The notes: a model not told the origin generated them from the letters alone. A stretch of 64,000 bases of DNA from Streptomyces capillispiralis (GCF_007829875.1 NZ_VIWV01000001.1:3380501-3444500); one strand, 5' to 3'. Numbered from the stretch's first letter, positions 1 to 7,817 are shown. Numbers and translations: made by a program.

Positions 1-1
1 C

Positions 2-556
2 AACCCGGTGTCGCTGGCGCTCGGCGCCGAGGCGTCCTTCGTGGCGCGCACCGTCGACTCCGACCGCAAGCACCTCACCGAGGTGCTGCGCCAGGCCGCC
101 GACCACCCCGGCACGGCGCTGGTGGAGATCTACCAGAACTGCAACATCTTCAACGACGGTGCCTTCGAGGTCCTCAAGGACCGGCAGCAGGCGGAGGAGG
201 CCGTCATCCGGCTGGAGCACGGCCGGCCGATCCGCTTCGGTGCCGACGGGGCCAAGGGCGTCGTGCGCGACCGGGCTACCGGCGACCTGCGGATCGTCAC
301 CGTCACCCCGGACAACGAGGCGGAGGTCCTGGTGCACGACGCCCGCAGCGCCTCGCCCACCACGGCGTTCGCGCTGTCCCGGCTCGCGGACCCGGACACC
401 CTGCACAACACCCCGATCGGTGTCTTCCGCTCCGTGGACCGGCCGGTCTACGACACGCTGATGGCCGACCAGCTCGACACCGCCGTCGACCGGCAGGGCA
501 AGGGCGACCTGGCCGCCCTGCTGGCCGGCGGCGACACCTGGACGGTCGTCGGCTGA
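2..556 (+). CDS. korB: 2-oxoacid:ferredoxin oxidoreductase beta subunit, C-terminal part
   Basis: Partial gene cut by the left edge; the frame is open from base 2 and about 184 residues remain. The QNCNIFNDGAF motif and the following region match the C-terminal half of the KorB/PorB beta subunit, the thiamine-diphosphate-binding chain of 2-oxoglutarate (or pyruvate):ferredoxin oxidoreductase. The enzyme decarboxylates a 2-oxoacid to its acyl-CoA and reduces ferredoxin in the cytoplasm. The alpha subunit and N-terminal half would lie to the left of the window. The 2-oxoglutarate assignment rests on family resemblance, since the substrate-determining alpha subunit is not visible. The gene is convergent with the HxlR gene and they share a hairpin. 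Confidence 0.88.
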   Translation, partial: NPVSLALGAEASFVARTVDSDRKHLTEVLRQAADHPGTALVEIYQNCNIFNDGAFEVLKDRQQAEEAVIRLEHGRPIRFGADGAKGVVRDRATGDLRIVTVTPDNEAEVLVHDARSASPTTAFALSRLADPDTLHNTPIGVFRSVDRPVYDTLMADQLDTAVDRQGKGDLAALLAGGDTWTVVG

Positions 557-577
557 GCGCCGCCGCACGTCGTACGG

Positions 578-608
578 GGCCCGGGCACGCTACCGCGACG
601 CCCGGGCC
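578..608. terminator. bidirectional hairpin between korB and hxlR gene
   Basis: Perfect 9-bp arms GGCCCGGGC (578-586) and GCCCGGGCC (600-608) flank a 13-base loop. The hairpin lies just after the korB stop and overlaps the last codons of the convergent HxlR gene, so it could end transcription from both sides. There is no U-tract, which is usual in Streptomyces. Confidence 0.55.
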
Positions 609-994
609 TCGTCGTACGCCTGCCGGGCCCCGTCGTACGCCTGCCGGGCGGCGAGTACGTCGGGCAGACGCTGCTCGGTCCACAGGGCCAGGCCGCGGAT
701 CCGCTCGGCCGCCTCGCGGCCCAGGACGGTGAGGGAGTAGTCGACGCGGGGCGGGATGACCGGCTTGGCGTCGCGGTGAACCAGACCGTCGCGCTCCAGG
801 GTCTGCAGGGTCTGGGTGAGCATCTTCTCGCTGACCCTGCCGATCGCCCGGCGCAGTTCGCTGAAGCGGTAGGGGCGCTCCAGGAGCTGGATGAGCACGA
901 GCACGCCCCAGCGGCTGGTCACGTGCTCCAGGACCAGCCGGTGCGGGCACATCGCCTCGGCCTCGCTTCTCCTGCTCTCATCACTTACCGCCAT
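590..994 (-). CDS. HxlR-family winged-helix transcriptional regulator
   Basis: A 134-residue protein of the HxlR/DUF24 family, small dimeric winged-helix regulators that often sense redox or electrophile stress. The HTH region spans about residues 22-95 and ends in the family motif VDYSLTVLG. A cysteine at residue 16 sits where redox-sensing HxlR members often carry theirs. The C-terminus carries a duplicated seven-residue unit (RQAYDGA/RQAYDEA). It is divergent from an NmrA-type reductase gene, the classical arrangement for a regulator that controls its neighbour, and a palindromic site begins four bases upstream of its start codon. The ATG at 994 has only a weak AAGG-type ribosome binding site. 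Confidence 0.9.
   Translation of the reverse strand: MAVSDESRRSEAEAMCPHRLVLEHVTSRWGVLVLIQLLERPYRFSELRRAIGRVSEKMLTQTLQTLERDGLVHRDAKPVIPPRVDYSLTVLGREAAERIRGLALWTEQRLPDVLAARQAYDGARQAYDEARASR
610..649. repeat. 21-bp tandem duplication inside the HxlR gene
   Basis: The 19-base string CGTCGTACGCCTGCCGGGC occurs at 610-628 and again at 631-649, a 21-bp period. It adds one heptad (RQAYD plus two residues) to the helical C-terminus of the HxlR regulator without shifting the frame. Confidence 0.85.
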
Positions 995-997
995 GCC

Positions 998-1022
998 AGT
1001 ACCTTACTTCAAAGTGGGTACT
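998..1022. promoter_or_regulatory. probable HxlR operator (palindrome) in divergent promoter region
   Basis: Imperfect palindrome with perfect 6-bp outer arms AGTACC (998-1003) and GGTACT (1017-1022), and ACTT/AAGT inside. TAC/GTA half-sites of this kind are typical of HxlR-family operators. It lies between the HxlR gene and the NmrA-type gene and overlaps the putative -35 of the latter, so binding would repress the reductase and probably the regulator itself. Confidence 0.6.
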
Positions 1023-1050
1023 TTCCATAAGTTAGCGCATCTCCTAGGGT
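1022..1050 (+). promoter_or_regulatory. putative promoter of the NmrA-type reductase gene
   Basis: A TTTCCA -35-like hexamer (1022-1027; four of six consensus bases) and a TAGGGT -10-like hexamer (1045-1050) are separated by 17 bases. TAGGGT is a common -10 form in Streptomyces. The -35 abuts the palindrome at 998-1022. Confidence 0.4.
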
Positions 1051-1085
1051 TAGTGACTCACGCACCCCACAAGGAGTCATGGATC

Positions 1086-1940
1086 ATGAGCATCGTCGTC
1101 ACCGGAGCCACCGGACATCTCGGCCGTCACGTCGTGGAGCAGCTGCTGGAGAAGGTGCCGGCCGAGCAGGTCACCGCCGTCGTCCGCAGCGCGGAGAAGG
1201 GGGCGGACCTCGCGGAGCGCGGCGTACGGATCGCGGTCGCCGACTACAACGCCCCCGAGACCTTCGACGGCCTGTTCGCGGCAGGCGACAGGGTGCTGCT
1301 GATCTCCGGCAACGAGTTCGACAAGGGCCGGGTGGGACAGCACCGGGTCGTCATCGACGCCGCGAAGGCCGCCGGTGTCGCCCTGCTCGCCTACACCAGC
1401 GCCCCCGGCCCCCTGGGCGCCGCCCTCGCCGACGACCACCGCGGCACCGAGGAGGCGCTGCTGGACTCGGGCGTGCCGTACGCGCTGCTGCGCAACGGCT
1501 GGTACCACGAGAACTACACCGAGAACCTCGCCCCGGTGCTCGCGCACCACGCGGTGGTCGCCGCCGCCGGTGAGGGCCGGGTCTCCTCCGCCTCGCGGGC
1601 CGACTACGCGGCCGCCGCCGTCGCCGTGCTGACCGGCGAGGGGCACGAGAACAAGACGTACGAGCTCGGCGGCGACGAGGCGTGGAGCTTCGCCGAGTAC
1701 GCGGCCGAGCTGAGCCGGCAGACCGGCGAGGAGATCGTCTACACCCCGGTCACCGTCGAGGCGCTGACCGGCATCCTCACCGGCGCCGGCCTGCCCGAGC
1801 CGCTGGCGGCGATCCTCGCCGGCGTGGACGCCTCCATCGAGAAGGGCGAACTGGTCGTCGACAGCGGCGACCTGTCCCGGCTGACCGGCCGCCCGACCAC
1901 CCCGCTCGCCGAGGCCGTCGCCGCCGCGCTCAAGGGCTGA
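1086..1940 (+). CDS. NmrA-like/QorB-type NAD(P)H-binding oxidoreductase
   Basis: A 284-residue atypical short-chain dehydrogenase. The Rossmann motif GATGHLG (residues 7-13) binds NAD(P)H. The overall pattern (LLISGNEFDKGRV, LLAYTSAP, LRNGWYHENY) matches the QorB/TMR-type NmrA group, which reduces quinones or nitro/azo-type substrates or acts as a redox sensor. The ATG at 1086 is chosen because AAGGAG (1071-1076) lies nine bases upstream; an ATG at 1079 is in another frame. Control by the divergent HxlR protein is inferred, so a role in handling quinone or electrophile stress is plausible but unproven. A long hairpin follows the gene. Confidence 0.88.
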   Translation: MSIVVTGATGHLGRHVVEQLLEKVPAEQVTAVVRSAEKGADLAERGVRIAVADYNAPETFDGLFAAGDRVLLISGNEFDKGRVGQHRVVIDAAKAAGVALLAYTSAPGPLGAALADDHRGTEEALLDSGVPYALLRNGWYHENYTENLAPVLAHHAVVAAAGEGRVSSASRADYAAAAVAVLTGEGHENKTYELGGDEAWSFAEYAAELSRQTGEEIVYTPVTVEALTGILTGAGLPEPLAAILAGVDASIEKGELVVDSGDLSRLTGRPTTPLAEAVAAALKG

Positions 1941-1961
1941 CAGGAAGGCCCGCGCACCACC

Positions 1962-2013
1962 CACCCCCGCCCGTCATGACCGTATAGCGGTACGGACATG
2001 ACAGGCGGGGGTG
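1962..2013. terminator. long hairpin after the NmrA-type gene
   Basis: Arms CACCCCCGCCCGTCATG (1962-1978) and its 17-base partner (1997-2013) pair with one mismatch, and a second inner stem CCGTA/TACGG sits in the loop. It is far more regular than a usual factor-independent terminator. It lies 22 bp after the upstream stop and about 90 bp before the rarD start. It most likely terminates the upstream transcript, but an operator or leader structure for rarD is possible. Confidence 0.6.
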
Positions 2014-2103
2014 TCCGGCGTTACCGTCGTCCGGCGGGCATCGCGCGCGCGTTCGGCACGCGTCGCGGGAGACAGGGCACGCGTCAGGCACGAAGGAGGG
2101 CCC

Positions 2104-3165
2104 GTGACCGGGAAGTCGGCCGCAGAGCGGCGCATAGGACTGCTGAACGGCTTCGCGGCGTACGGGATGTGGGGGCTCGTCCCGCTGTTCTGGCCCCTGC
2201 TCAAGCCCGCCGGAGCGGTGGAGATCCTGGCCCACCGCATGGTCTGGTCGCTGTTCTTCGTGGCCGCCGCCCTGCTCGTCATACGCCGCTGGGCCTGGGT
2301 CGGTGAGCTGCTGCGGCAGCCGCGCAAGCTGGCGCTGATCACGGTCGCCGCGGCGGTCATCACCGTGAACTGGGGCGTCTACATCTGGTCCGTGAACGCG
2401 GGGCACGTCGTCGAGGCCTCCCTCGGCTACTTCATCAACCCGCTGGTCACCATCGCGATGGGCGTGCTGCTGCTGAAGGAGCGCCTGCGGCCCGTGCAGT
2501 GGGCGGCGGTCGGGGTGGGCGCCTCGGCGGTGCTCGTGCTCACCATCGGCTACGGCCGCCCGCCGTGGATCTCGCTCTGTCTCGCCTTCTCGTTCGCGAC
2601 GTACGGGCTGGTGAAGAAGAAGGTCAACCTCGGCGGTGTCGAGTCGCTGGCCGCGGAGACGGCGATCCAGTTCCTGCCCGCGCTCGCCTACCTCCTGTGG
2701 CTGAGCACCCAGGGCGGCTCCACCTTCGTCACCGAGGGCGCCGGGCACGCGGCGCTGCTCGCCGCGACCGGCATCGTCACCGCCCTCCCCCTGGTCTGCT
2801 TCGGCGCCGCCGCGATCCGCGTGCCCCTGTCCACGCTGGGGCTGCTGCAGTACCTGGCCCCGGTCTTCCAGTTCGCGCTCGGCATCCTGTACTTCAAGGA
2901 GGCCATGCCGCCGGAGCGCTGGGCCGGTTTCGCACTGGTGTGGCTGGCGCTCACCCTCCTCACCTGGGACGCCCTGCGCACCGCCCGCCGCGGGGCGCGT
3001 GCGCTCGCCGACGGGAGCGGTGCTTCCGGGAAGACCGTCACCCCTGTGGCGGGCGGGAGTGCCGAGGCCGGTGGGGCGGCCACCGTCGCAGAGGGGCCCG
3101 TTGAGCCCGCCGTGGTCGCGGTGACCGGCGCGTCCGAGGCGGATCCGCTGGAGACCAGGCCGTAA
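2104..3165 (+). CDS. rarD: EamA-family transporter RarD
   Basis: A 353-residue polytopic membrane protein of the RarD branch of the EamA drug/metabolite transporter superfamily, with about ten hydrophobic segments between residues 10 and 300. The start region (GLLNGFAAYGMWGLVPLFW) and the central NWGVYIWSVNAGHVVEASLGY block are characteristic of RarD. The GTG at 2104 follows GAAGGAGG at good spacing. The protein is about 55 residues longer than the E. coli homologue because of a low-complexity Gly/Ala-rich C-terminal tail. RarD proteins are annotated as chloramphenicol-sensitivity transporters, but the physiological substrate is unknown. Confidence 0.9.
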   Translation: MTGKSAAERRIGLLNGFAAYGMWGLVPLFWPLLKPAGAVEILAHRMVWSLFFVAAALLVIRRWAWVGELLRQPRKLALITVAAAVITVNWGVYIWSVNAGHVVEASLGYFINPLVTIAMGVLLLKERLRPVQWAAVGVGASAVLVLTIGYGRPPWISLCLAFSFATYGLVKKKVNLGGVESLAAETAIQFLPALAYLLWLSTQGGSTFVTEGAGHAALLAATGIVTALPLVCFGAAAIRVPLSTLGLLQYLAPVFQFALGILYFKEAMPPERWAGFALVWLALTLLTWDALRTARRGARALADGSGASGKTVTPVAGGSAEAGGAATVAEGPVEPAVVAVTGASEADPLETRP

Positions 3166-3236
3166 GTCGCCGGTCACCGCGGAGGCCGGAGCGCCGGACC
3201 GGCGCGCTGTCGGAGGCAGGCCCTATAACTGGTCGC

Positions 3237-3710
3237 ATGACGCAGACACCCACGCCATCGACGCCGGTGCACTGGAAGGTCGTCGTCGACACGGCCGACC
3301 CGCACGCCCAGGCCGACTTCTGGGCCGCCGCCCTCCATTACGTGGTGGAGGACAACAGCGTGCTCATCGGCAAGCTGCTCGGGGCCGGCGCCGTACCGGC
3401 CGAGCTGACCGTCGAGTCCCACGGCCGGCACGCCTGGCGCGACCTCGCGGCGGTACGGCACCCCGACGACCCGTACGAGGAGGAGAGCGGCACCGGTCGC
3501 GGGCGGCGACTGCTGTTCCAGCGCGTACCGGAGGCCAAGACGGTCAAGAACCGGCTCCATCTCGACCTGCATCCCGGTGCGGGACGCCGGGAGGAGGAGG
3601 CCGCGCGGCTGGAGGCGCTCGGCGCGCGGGTGCTGCGGCGGGTGGAGGAGCCGTCCGGGAGCTGGCTGGTGATGACGGACCCGGAGGGCAACGAGTTCTG
3701 TCTGCACTGA
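3237..3710 (+). CDS. VOC-superfamily (glyoxalase-like) protein
   Basis: A 157-residue single protein with two beta-alpha-beta-beta-beta modules typical of the vicinal-oxygen-chelate fold: WKVVVDTADPHAQADFW at the N-terminus and the closing WLVMTDPEGNEFCLH motif. Candidate metal-ligand positions include the His/Asp in NRLHLDLHP and the Glu in GNEFCL. Family members include glyoxalases, dioxygenases and resistance proteins, and nothing here fixes the substrate. It stands alone, about 70 bp after rarD and convergent with the next gene. Confidence 0.82.
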   Translation: MTQTPTPSTPVHWKVVVDTADPHAQADFWAAALHYVVEDNSVLIGKLLGAGAVPAELTVESHGRHAWRDLAAVRHPDDPYEEESGTGRGRRLLFQRVPEAKTVKNRLHLDLHPGAGRREEEAARLEALGARVLRRVEEPSGSWLVMTDPEGNEFCLH

Positions 3711-3770
3711 CGGGCCCCTGCCCTCCGGCCGGGCGGGGCGTCGTCGCGGGACCTCGGCCCGTGACAGGCC

Positions 3771-5132
3771 CTATTCGGTTCGGGCGCGTCCGGTCAGGCG
3801 GCCCATGCGGGCGCGGGCGGACTCCAGTTCCTCGATCTCGTCGGCGGCCGGGCCGTCCTCGGCGGTGAGCGCGGTCCACAGCGCGATCAGTTCGTGCCCC
3901 AGCTCCAGTCCGAGCTGCGGGTCGCGCACGGCGCGCCATGCGGTGGCGGCGCTGCGGACGTTGCCGTAGGCGGCCTCCGCGTCCCCGGCGCCGCGGCAGA
4001 TCGCGGCGAGGTCCATGGAGAGCCGGTAGGCGCGCAGCGGCTCCCCCGCCAGGTAGGCGATGTACGCGGTCAGCTCGCGCAGCCGGAGCACCTCGGGATG
4101 TTCCGGTCCCAGGGTGGTGGACGCCTCCGCGACGGTCTCCCCGGCCAGCCGGGCCGCCGTGTCGAGCCGGCCGGCCCGGACGGCGTCGTTGATCCGCGCC
4201 ATGGGTTCGGCGAGGGGGTTGCCGTCCGAGGAGCCGAGGGGCTCGTCACCGAGCACGGCCTCCGCCACGGCGTCGAACCCGCGCGGCGGGGTCGGCCTGG
4301 GGTCGGGGTCGAAGACGGGCTCGGACTCGACGACCGGCTCGGGCGCGACAACCGGCGCGGGGCGCCGGAAGGCCTCGGGGTCGGGCCGGGGCGTCGCGTC
4401 CATCCGCGGGGGCGGGCCGAACTCACCCGTCGGCGGCGCGACCGTTCCGGGTGGCGTGACCTGCGCCGACTCGGGTACGGCCCGCAGCCGGAACGTCGGT
4501 ACGGCGTCCCGGGGTGCCCGTGGTTCGGGAAGCGGACGCAGCGTGAAGGTGGGGGTGCCGTCCGGCACGGGGCCCAGCTCCGCCACCGGCTGCGACGGCA
4601 CCCGCGGCCCCGTCGGCGGCTGCGGTTCGGGGACGACGGGGCGCAGCAGATGCGTCGGCCGGTCGGACCCGGACACGGACCGGTCGGCCCCGGACCCGGA
4701 CCCGGACACGGACACGGACCGGTCGGTCCCGGGCGTCGGCCGGTCGGGCGCGGAGGTCCGCGCGGGAGCGGGTTCCTCCCCCCGTCCCGGCTCCCGGTCC
4801 TGCGGGGTGGCCGTCGGGACCGGCTGTGCCGTGAAGTGGCTCGAACCGTCCGGGTCGACCCGGAGCGGGAGGACGTATCCGATGCGTTCGTCGTGCACGG
4901 TGGCGGCGACGGCGTGACCGGAGGCGATGGCGATGCGGTGGAGGCGGTTCAGCACCGCCTGCTGGATCTCCTCGCCGGGCCCCGCGATCACCCGCACTCC
5001 GGCGACCAGCGCCCCGGCCGAACCGCCCTCCCCTCCGGCGAGGACACGGACGTCGATCGGCGCTGCCGCAAGGTTCGCCGCATCCGCGGCCTGCTGCTGT
5101 TCCCGCTTCTTCTCGCGGCTGAGTCGAGCCAT
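3771..5132 (-). CDS. proline-rich protein with C-terminal TPR-like helical region
   Basis: A 453-residue soluble protein. The N-terminus (MARLSREKKREQQ) is basic; residues about 25-100 form a compact domain; residues about 105-310 are Pro/Glu/Asp-rich and disordered, with a Gly/Ser/Asp repeat (DRSVSGS-type). Residues about 320-440 are alpha-helical and resemble TPR units (NDAVRAGRLDTAARLAGETV and LGPEHPEVLRLRELTAYIAY). Start chosen at 5132, where GAGGGG precedes the ATG; the upstream in-frame GTG at 5156 has no such site. It is divergent from the degenerate P-loop protein and amidase genes. Function unknown; a scaffold or partner of the neighbouring P-loop protein is an inference from position. 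Confidence 0.72.
   Translation of the reverse strand: MARLSREKKREQQQAADAANLAAAPIDVRVLAGGEGGSAGALVAGVRVIAGPGEEIQQAVLNRLHRIAIASGHAVAATVHDERIGYVLPLRVDPDGSSHFTAQPVPTATPQDREPGRGEEPAPARTSAPDRPTPGTDRSVSVSGSGSGADRSVSGSDRPTHLLRPVVPEPQPPTGPRVPSQPVAELGPVPDGTPTFTLRPLPEPRAPRDAVPTFRLRAVPESAQVTPPGTVAPPTGEFGPPPRMDATPRPDPEAFRRPAPVVAPEPVVESEPVFDPDPRPTPPRGFDAVAEAVLGDEPLGSSDGNPLAEPMARINDAVRAGRLDTAARLAGETVAEASTTLGPEHPEVLRLRELTAYIAYLAGEPLRAYRLSMDLAAICRGAGDAEAAYGNVRSAATAWRAVRDPQLGLELGHELIALWTALTAEDGPAADEIEELESARARMGRLTGRARTE
4655..4750. repeat. short GC-rich tandem repeats in the TPR-like gene
   Basis: Irregular reiteration of GGACCCGGA, GGACACGGA and CCGGTCGG units encodes the Asp/Arg/Ser/Gly-rich linker of the TPR-like protein. 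The units are imperfect and stay in frame, as expected of slippage-prone disordered-linker DNA. Confidence 0.6.
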
Positions 5133-5292
5133 CGTCCCCTCATTCGGGTCGTACACCTACCGTCGAGTCTGTCCGCTCGCCCGCGCTTCTCACGTCACCG
5201 CGATGTCACAGCCTCGTCCCAAGGGCCGTCCGCGGCGATTGCCCGCGCGCCCGGCGGCATGAAGGATCGAGGCGGCGAGAAGGAGAGGGGGC

Positions 5293-5799
5293 ATGCGGAC
5301 CAGCATGCGACAGGGACCGGAGATCTGGATCCGAGGGCCGGTGGCGGTGCCGGAGGCGGCCCCGCCGGAGCCCGCCCGCCCACGGGCGACGGCCCGGCGT
5401 TTCTCCTGGGTCGGACTGCACGGCGGCGCGGGCGTCACCACGCTCGCCACGGTCTACGGCGGTCATGACGGCGGCCGTGCCTGGCCCGGCCCCGCCGATC
5501 CGCGGTCGGTGCTGCTCGTGGCGCGGACCCACGCGGCGGGCCTGGACGCCGTGGTCCCGGCCGTGGAGCTGTTCCGGCGCGGCGAGGCGCCCTCGGGGCT
5601 CGACCTGGATGCCGTCGTCCTGGTGGCGGACGCGCCGGGACGGCTGCCGCGCCCCCTCGTGCAGCGGGTCCGGCTCATCGAGTCGGTGGTCGACGTGTAC
5701 CGCGTGCCGTGGGTGTCCGAGTGGCGCCTGGGTGACCTGGGCGGCCGCCCGCCGCGTGAGACGGAGCCGCTGGCCCGGCTGACGGGGGCACCACTCTGA
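5293..5799 (+). CDS. degenerate ParA/MinD-like P-loop protein (DUF6668-like)
   Basis: A 168-residue protein with a Walker A-like loop, [10 protein letters not shown] (residues 41-50), in which the lysines of the deviant KGGxGKT signature are replaced by His and Val. Downstream strands [12 protein letters not shown] and [12 protein letters not shown] resemble the beta-strands of SIMIBI-class NTPases. Loss of both lysines suggests it binds but does not hydrolyse nucleotide, or has become a protein-interaction module. AAGGAG (5280-5285) precedes the ATG. It ends 13 bp before the amidase and is probably co-transcribed with it, while the TPR-like gene diverges from the same region. I recall similar proteins as DUF6668, a name I could not verify here. 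Confidence 0.65.
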   Translation: MRTSMRQGPEIWIRGPVAVPEAAPPEPARPRATARRFSWVGLHGGAGVTTLATVYGGHDGGRAWPGPADPRSVLLVARTHAAGLDAVVPAVELFRRGEAPSGLDLDAVVLVADAPGRLPRPLVQRVRLIESVVDVYRVPWVSEWRLGDLGGRPPRETEPLARLTGAPL

Positions 5800-5812
5800 G
5801 GGGATCGGTGCG

Positions 5813-6994
5813 GTGAACAGCCGGGAGGACGGCCGGGGGTACGGCCGGCCCGCGTCCGCCTCGGCCGTGGAGATCGCCTCGGCCGTCCGCGGGCGGGGGC
5901 TGCGGGCCGTGGACGTGGTCGCGGAGGCGCTGGAGCGGATCGGACGGGCCGATCCGGTGCTGTGCGCGTTCACCGAGGTGTGGAGCGAGCAGGCGCTGCG
6001 GCGGGCCGGTGAGGTGGACGGCCGGGTCGCGGCCGGGGAGGCGCTGCCGCTGGCCGGGGTGCCGATCGCCGTCAAGGGGCGGGGCGGGCTGCGGGCGGCG
6101 GGGCCGCTGCTCGCGGCCGGTTGCGTGGCCGTGGGCGCCACATCGGTCCCGGGGCCGGGGACGCCCTGGCAGACCTGGGGGCTCGGGGCGCACGGCCGTA
6201 CCGTCAACCCCTGGCGGGCGGACCGTACTCCGGGCGGCTCCTCGGCCGGTTCGGCGGTGGCGGTGGCGGCCGGGCTGGTGCCGCTGGCGACCGGCAGCGA
6301 CGGCGCGGGCTCGGTGCGGATCCCGGCCGCGTGGTGCGGGGCCGTCGGCCTGAAGGTCACGGCCGGCCGCCTCCCCTCGCCCGACCGGACGGGCCTGGCG
6401 GTGCCCGGGGTCCTCACCCGCACCGCCGCGGACGCGGCCGCCTGGTGGGGGGTGGTGGCGGGGCGGCCGGACCCCGGTGAGGCCTCCGTGTCCCTGCCCG
6501 TCACGGCCGTCTGGTCCCCCGACCTGGGTTTCGCGGCCCCGGACCCGGAACCCGTCGCGCGGGCCCGTGCCGCGGTGCGGCGGCTCGTGGACAGCGGAGT
6601 CGTACGCCTCGTTCGCCCCCCGGCGGCGCCCCGGCTCCTCGACCCCGCCCCGGCCTGGCTCGCCCTGCGCACGCCGGGAGCGGACCTCGCCGACGCCCAC
6701 CGCCTCCGGGCGGAGAACGACCGGCGTCTGGACCTCCTGTTCGCCGGGGCCGGACTGCTGCTCACCCCCACGGCCCCCACCCCACCGCACGGCCACGACG
6801 GCCCCGGCGACGTCTACTCGACCGCGCTCACCTGGGCCTTCAACGTCAGCGGGCATCCGGCGCTGAGCCTGCCGGCCGGATTCGGCACGGACGGCTGCCC
6901 GGCGGGGCTCCAACTGGTGGCACCGCACGGGCGGGAGGCGCTGCTGCTCGCCGTGGCGAGCGAGGCGGAGCGGCGCGGCGCCACCCCCTCCTGA
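5813..6994 (+). CDS. amidase-signature-family hydrolase
   Basis: A 393-residue amidase (GatA/FAAH family), somewhat short for the group. The Ser-cisSer-Lys triad is visible as Lys88 (in AVKGRGG), Ser143 (in GGSSAGS) and Ser167 (in [11 protein letters not shown]). The last motif normally reads G-T/S-D-x-G-G-S, and here one Gly is Ala. Such enzymes hydrolyse amides in the cytoplasm; the natural substrate cannot be told. The region between the signature and the C-terminus is shorter than in GatA, and no gatB/gatC lies nearby, so it is not the tRNA amidotransferase subunit. The GTG start follows a GAGGGGATCGGTGCG context. The final codons lie inside a tandem repeat that continues past the stop. 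Confidence 0.88.
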   Translation: MNSREDGRGYGRPASASAVEIASAVRGRGLRAVDVVAEALERIGRADPVLCAFTEVWSEQALRRAGEVDGRVAAGEALPLAGVPIAVKGRGGLRAAGPLLAAGCVAVGATSVPGPGTPWQTWGLGAHGRTVNPWRADRTPGGSSAGSAVAVAAGLVPLATGSDGAGSVRIPAAWCGAVGLKVTAGRLPSPDRTGLAVPGVLTRTAADAAAWWGVVAGRPDPGEASVSLPVTAVWSPDLGFAAPDPEPVARARAAVRRLVDSGVVRLVRPPAAPRLLDPAPAWLALRTPGADLADAHRLRAENDRRLDLLFAGAGLLLTPTAPTPPHGHDGPGDVYSTALTWAFNVSGHPALSLPAGFGTDGCPAGLQLVAPHGREALLLAVASEAERRGATPS

Positions 6995-7080
6995 GCTTGC
7001 GTGGCGCGCCACCCCCTTCTGAACCTGCGCCGCGCCACCCCCTTCCCCGCCTGCGCCACGCCACCTCCCGAGCCTGCGCG
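6978..7080. repeat. degenerate 26-28-bp tandem repeat at the amidase 3' end
   Basis: Four imperfect copies begin at 6978, 7006, 7032 and 7058. Each opens with GCGCCACC (ACGCCACC in the fourth) and ends with a CTTGCGTG/CCTGCGC-type string. The first copy encodes the last amidase residues (GATPS) and its stop codon. A C-rich tract (CCCCCTG/CCCCCTGAG units) follows to about 7130. Confidence 0.75.
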
Positions 7081-7152
7081 AAGCCCCCTGCCCCCCTGCC
7101 CCCCTGAGCCCCCTGAGCCCCCACCACCTCACCCTCCCCTTGGCGATTTGCT

Positions 7153-7171
7153 TGCATGCGCATATGATGCA
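7153..7171. promoter_or_regulatory. inverted repeat upstream of flavodoxin-like gene
   Basis: TGCAT (7153-7157) and ATGCA (7167-7171) arms flank a GCGCATATG core in an unusually AT-rich spot. The form is reminiscent of ArsR/SmtB-type operators, but no regulator gene is adjacent. It lies 43-61 bp upstream of the chosen start. Confidence 0.4.
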
Positions 7172-7184
7172 GATGCCTGATATT

Positions 7185-7194
7185 GGCGTACGCC
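7185..7194. promoter_or_regulatory. perfect palindrome upstream of flavodoxin-like gene
   Basis: GGCGTACGCC is a perfect 10-bp palindrome flanked by TGAT and ATCA at slightly unequal distance. It lies 19 bp before the chosen ATG and may be a second regulatory half-site. Confidence 0.3.
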
Positions 7195-7213
7195 GATCAT
7201 TTGGGGGATGACC

Positions 7214-7798
7214 ATGACCCGCCGTTTCCTCTTCGTCCTGGGCAGCGCCCGCTCCGACGGCAACACCGAACTGCTGGCCCGCCGGGCCGCCGAACAGCTG
7301 CCCCCGGCCGTGGAGCAGCAGTGGATCGACCTCACCGCCCACCCGCTGCCCGACTTCGAGGACCTGCGCCACGACAGCGACCACGTCCGCCCGACCGAGG
7401 GCCCCGTGGCTCGGCTGCTGGACGCGACCCTCGCGGCGACGGACGTCGTCATCGCCTCGCCGCTGTACTGGTACTCGGTGTCCGCGCAGACCAAGCGTTA
7501 CCTGGACCACTGGTCGGGCTGGCTGCGCATCCCCGGCCTGGACTTCAAGGCGACCATGGCGGGACGCACCCTGTGGGGCGTCACCGCGCTGGCCCACGAG
7601 GAGCAGGTGGTCGCCGACCCGCTGGTCGGCACGCTGAACAACTCGGCCGCCTACATGGGCATGCGCTTCGGCGGGGTACTGCTCGGCAACGGCAGCAAGC
7701 CCGGTGACGTACTGAAGGACACGGAGGCGCTGGCGCGGGCCAAGACGTTCTTCGCGCAGGACGCGCCCCCGGCCCGCTTCCCCTACGAGGCCGGCTGA
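7214..7798 (+). CDS. flavodoxin-fold NAD(P)H:FMN-type oxidoreductase
   Basis: A 194-residue flavodoxin-like reductase. The N-terminal FMN phosphate-binding loop GSARSDGNTE and the SPLYWYSVSAQTKRYLDHW segment are hallmarks of the NADPH-dependent FMN reductase/flavodoxin_2 group, which reduces quinones, nitro or azo compounds using bound FMN. The ATG at 7214 has GGGGG seven bases upstream; the ATG at 7208 is too close to that site. Two palindromes lie just upstream, so regulated expression is likely. The physiological substrate is unknown. Confidence 0.85.
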   Translation: MTRRFLFVLGSARSDGNTELLARRAAEQLPPAVEQQWIDLTAHPLPDFEDLRHDSDHVRPTEGPVARLLDATLAATDVVIASPLYWYSVSAQTKRYLDHWSGWLRIPGLDFKATMAGRTLWGVTALAHEEQVVADPLVGTLNNSAAYMGMRFGGVLLGNGSKPGDVLKDTEALARAKTFFAQDAPPARFPYEAG

Positions 7799-7817
7799 GA
7801 CCGGCTCCCCGGCGGCC

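Noticed and set aside
4655..4750. Short GC-rich reiterations as a possible CRISPR or mobile-element trace
   Set aside because: The units are 7-10 bp, contiguous and in frame with a disordered linker; there are no spacers, terminal repeats or transposase.
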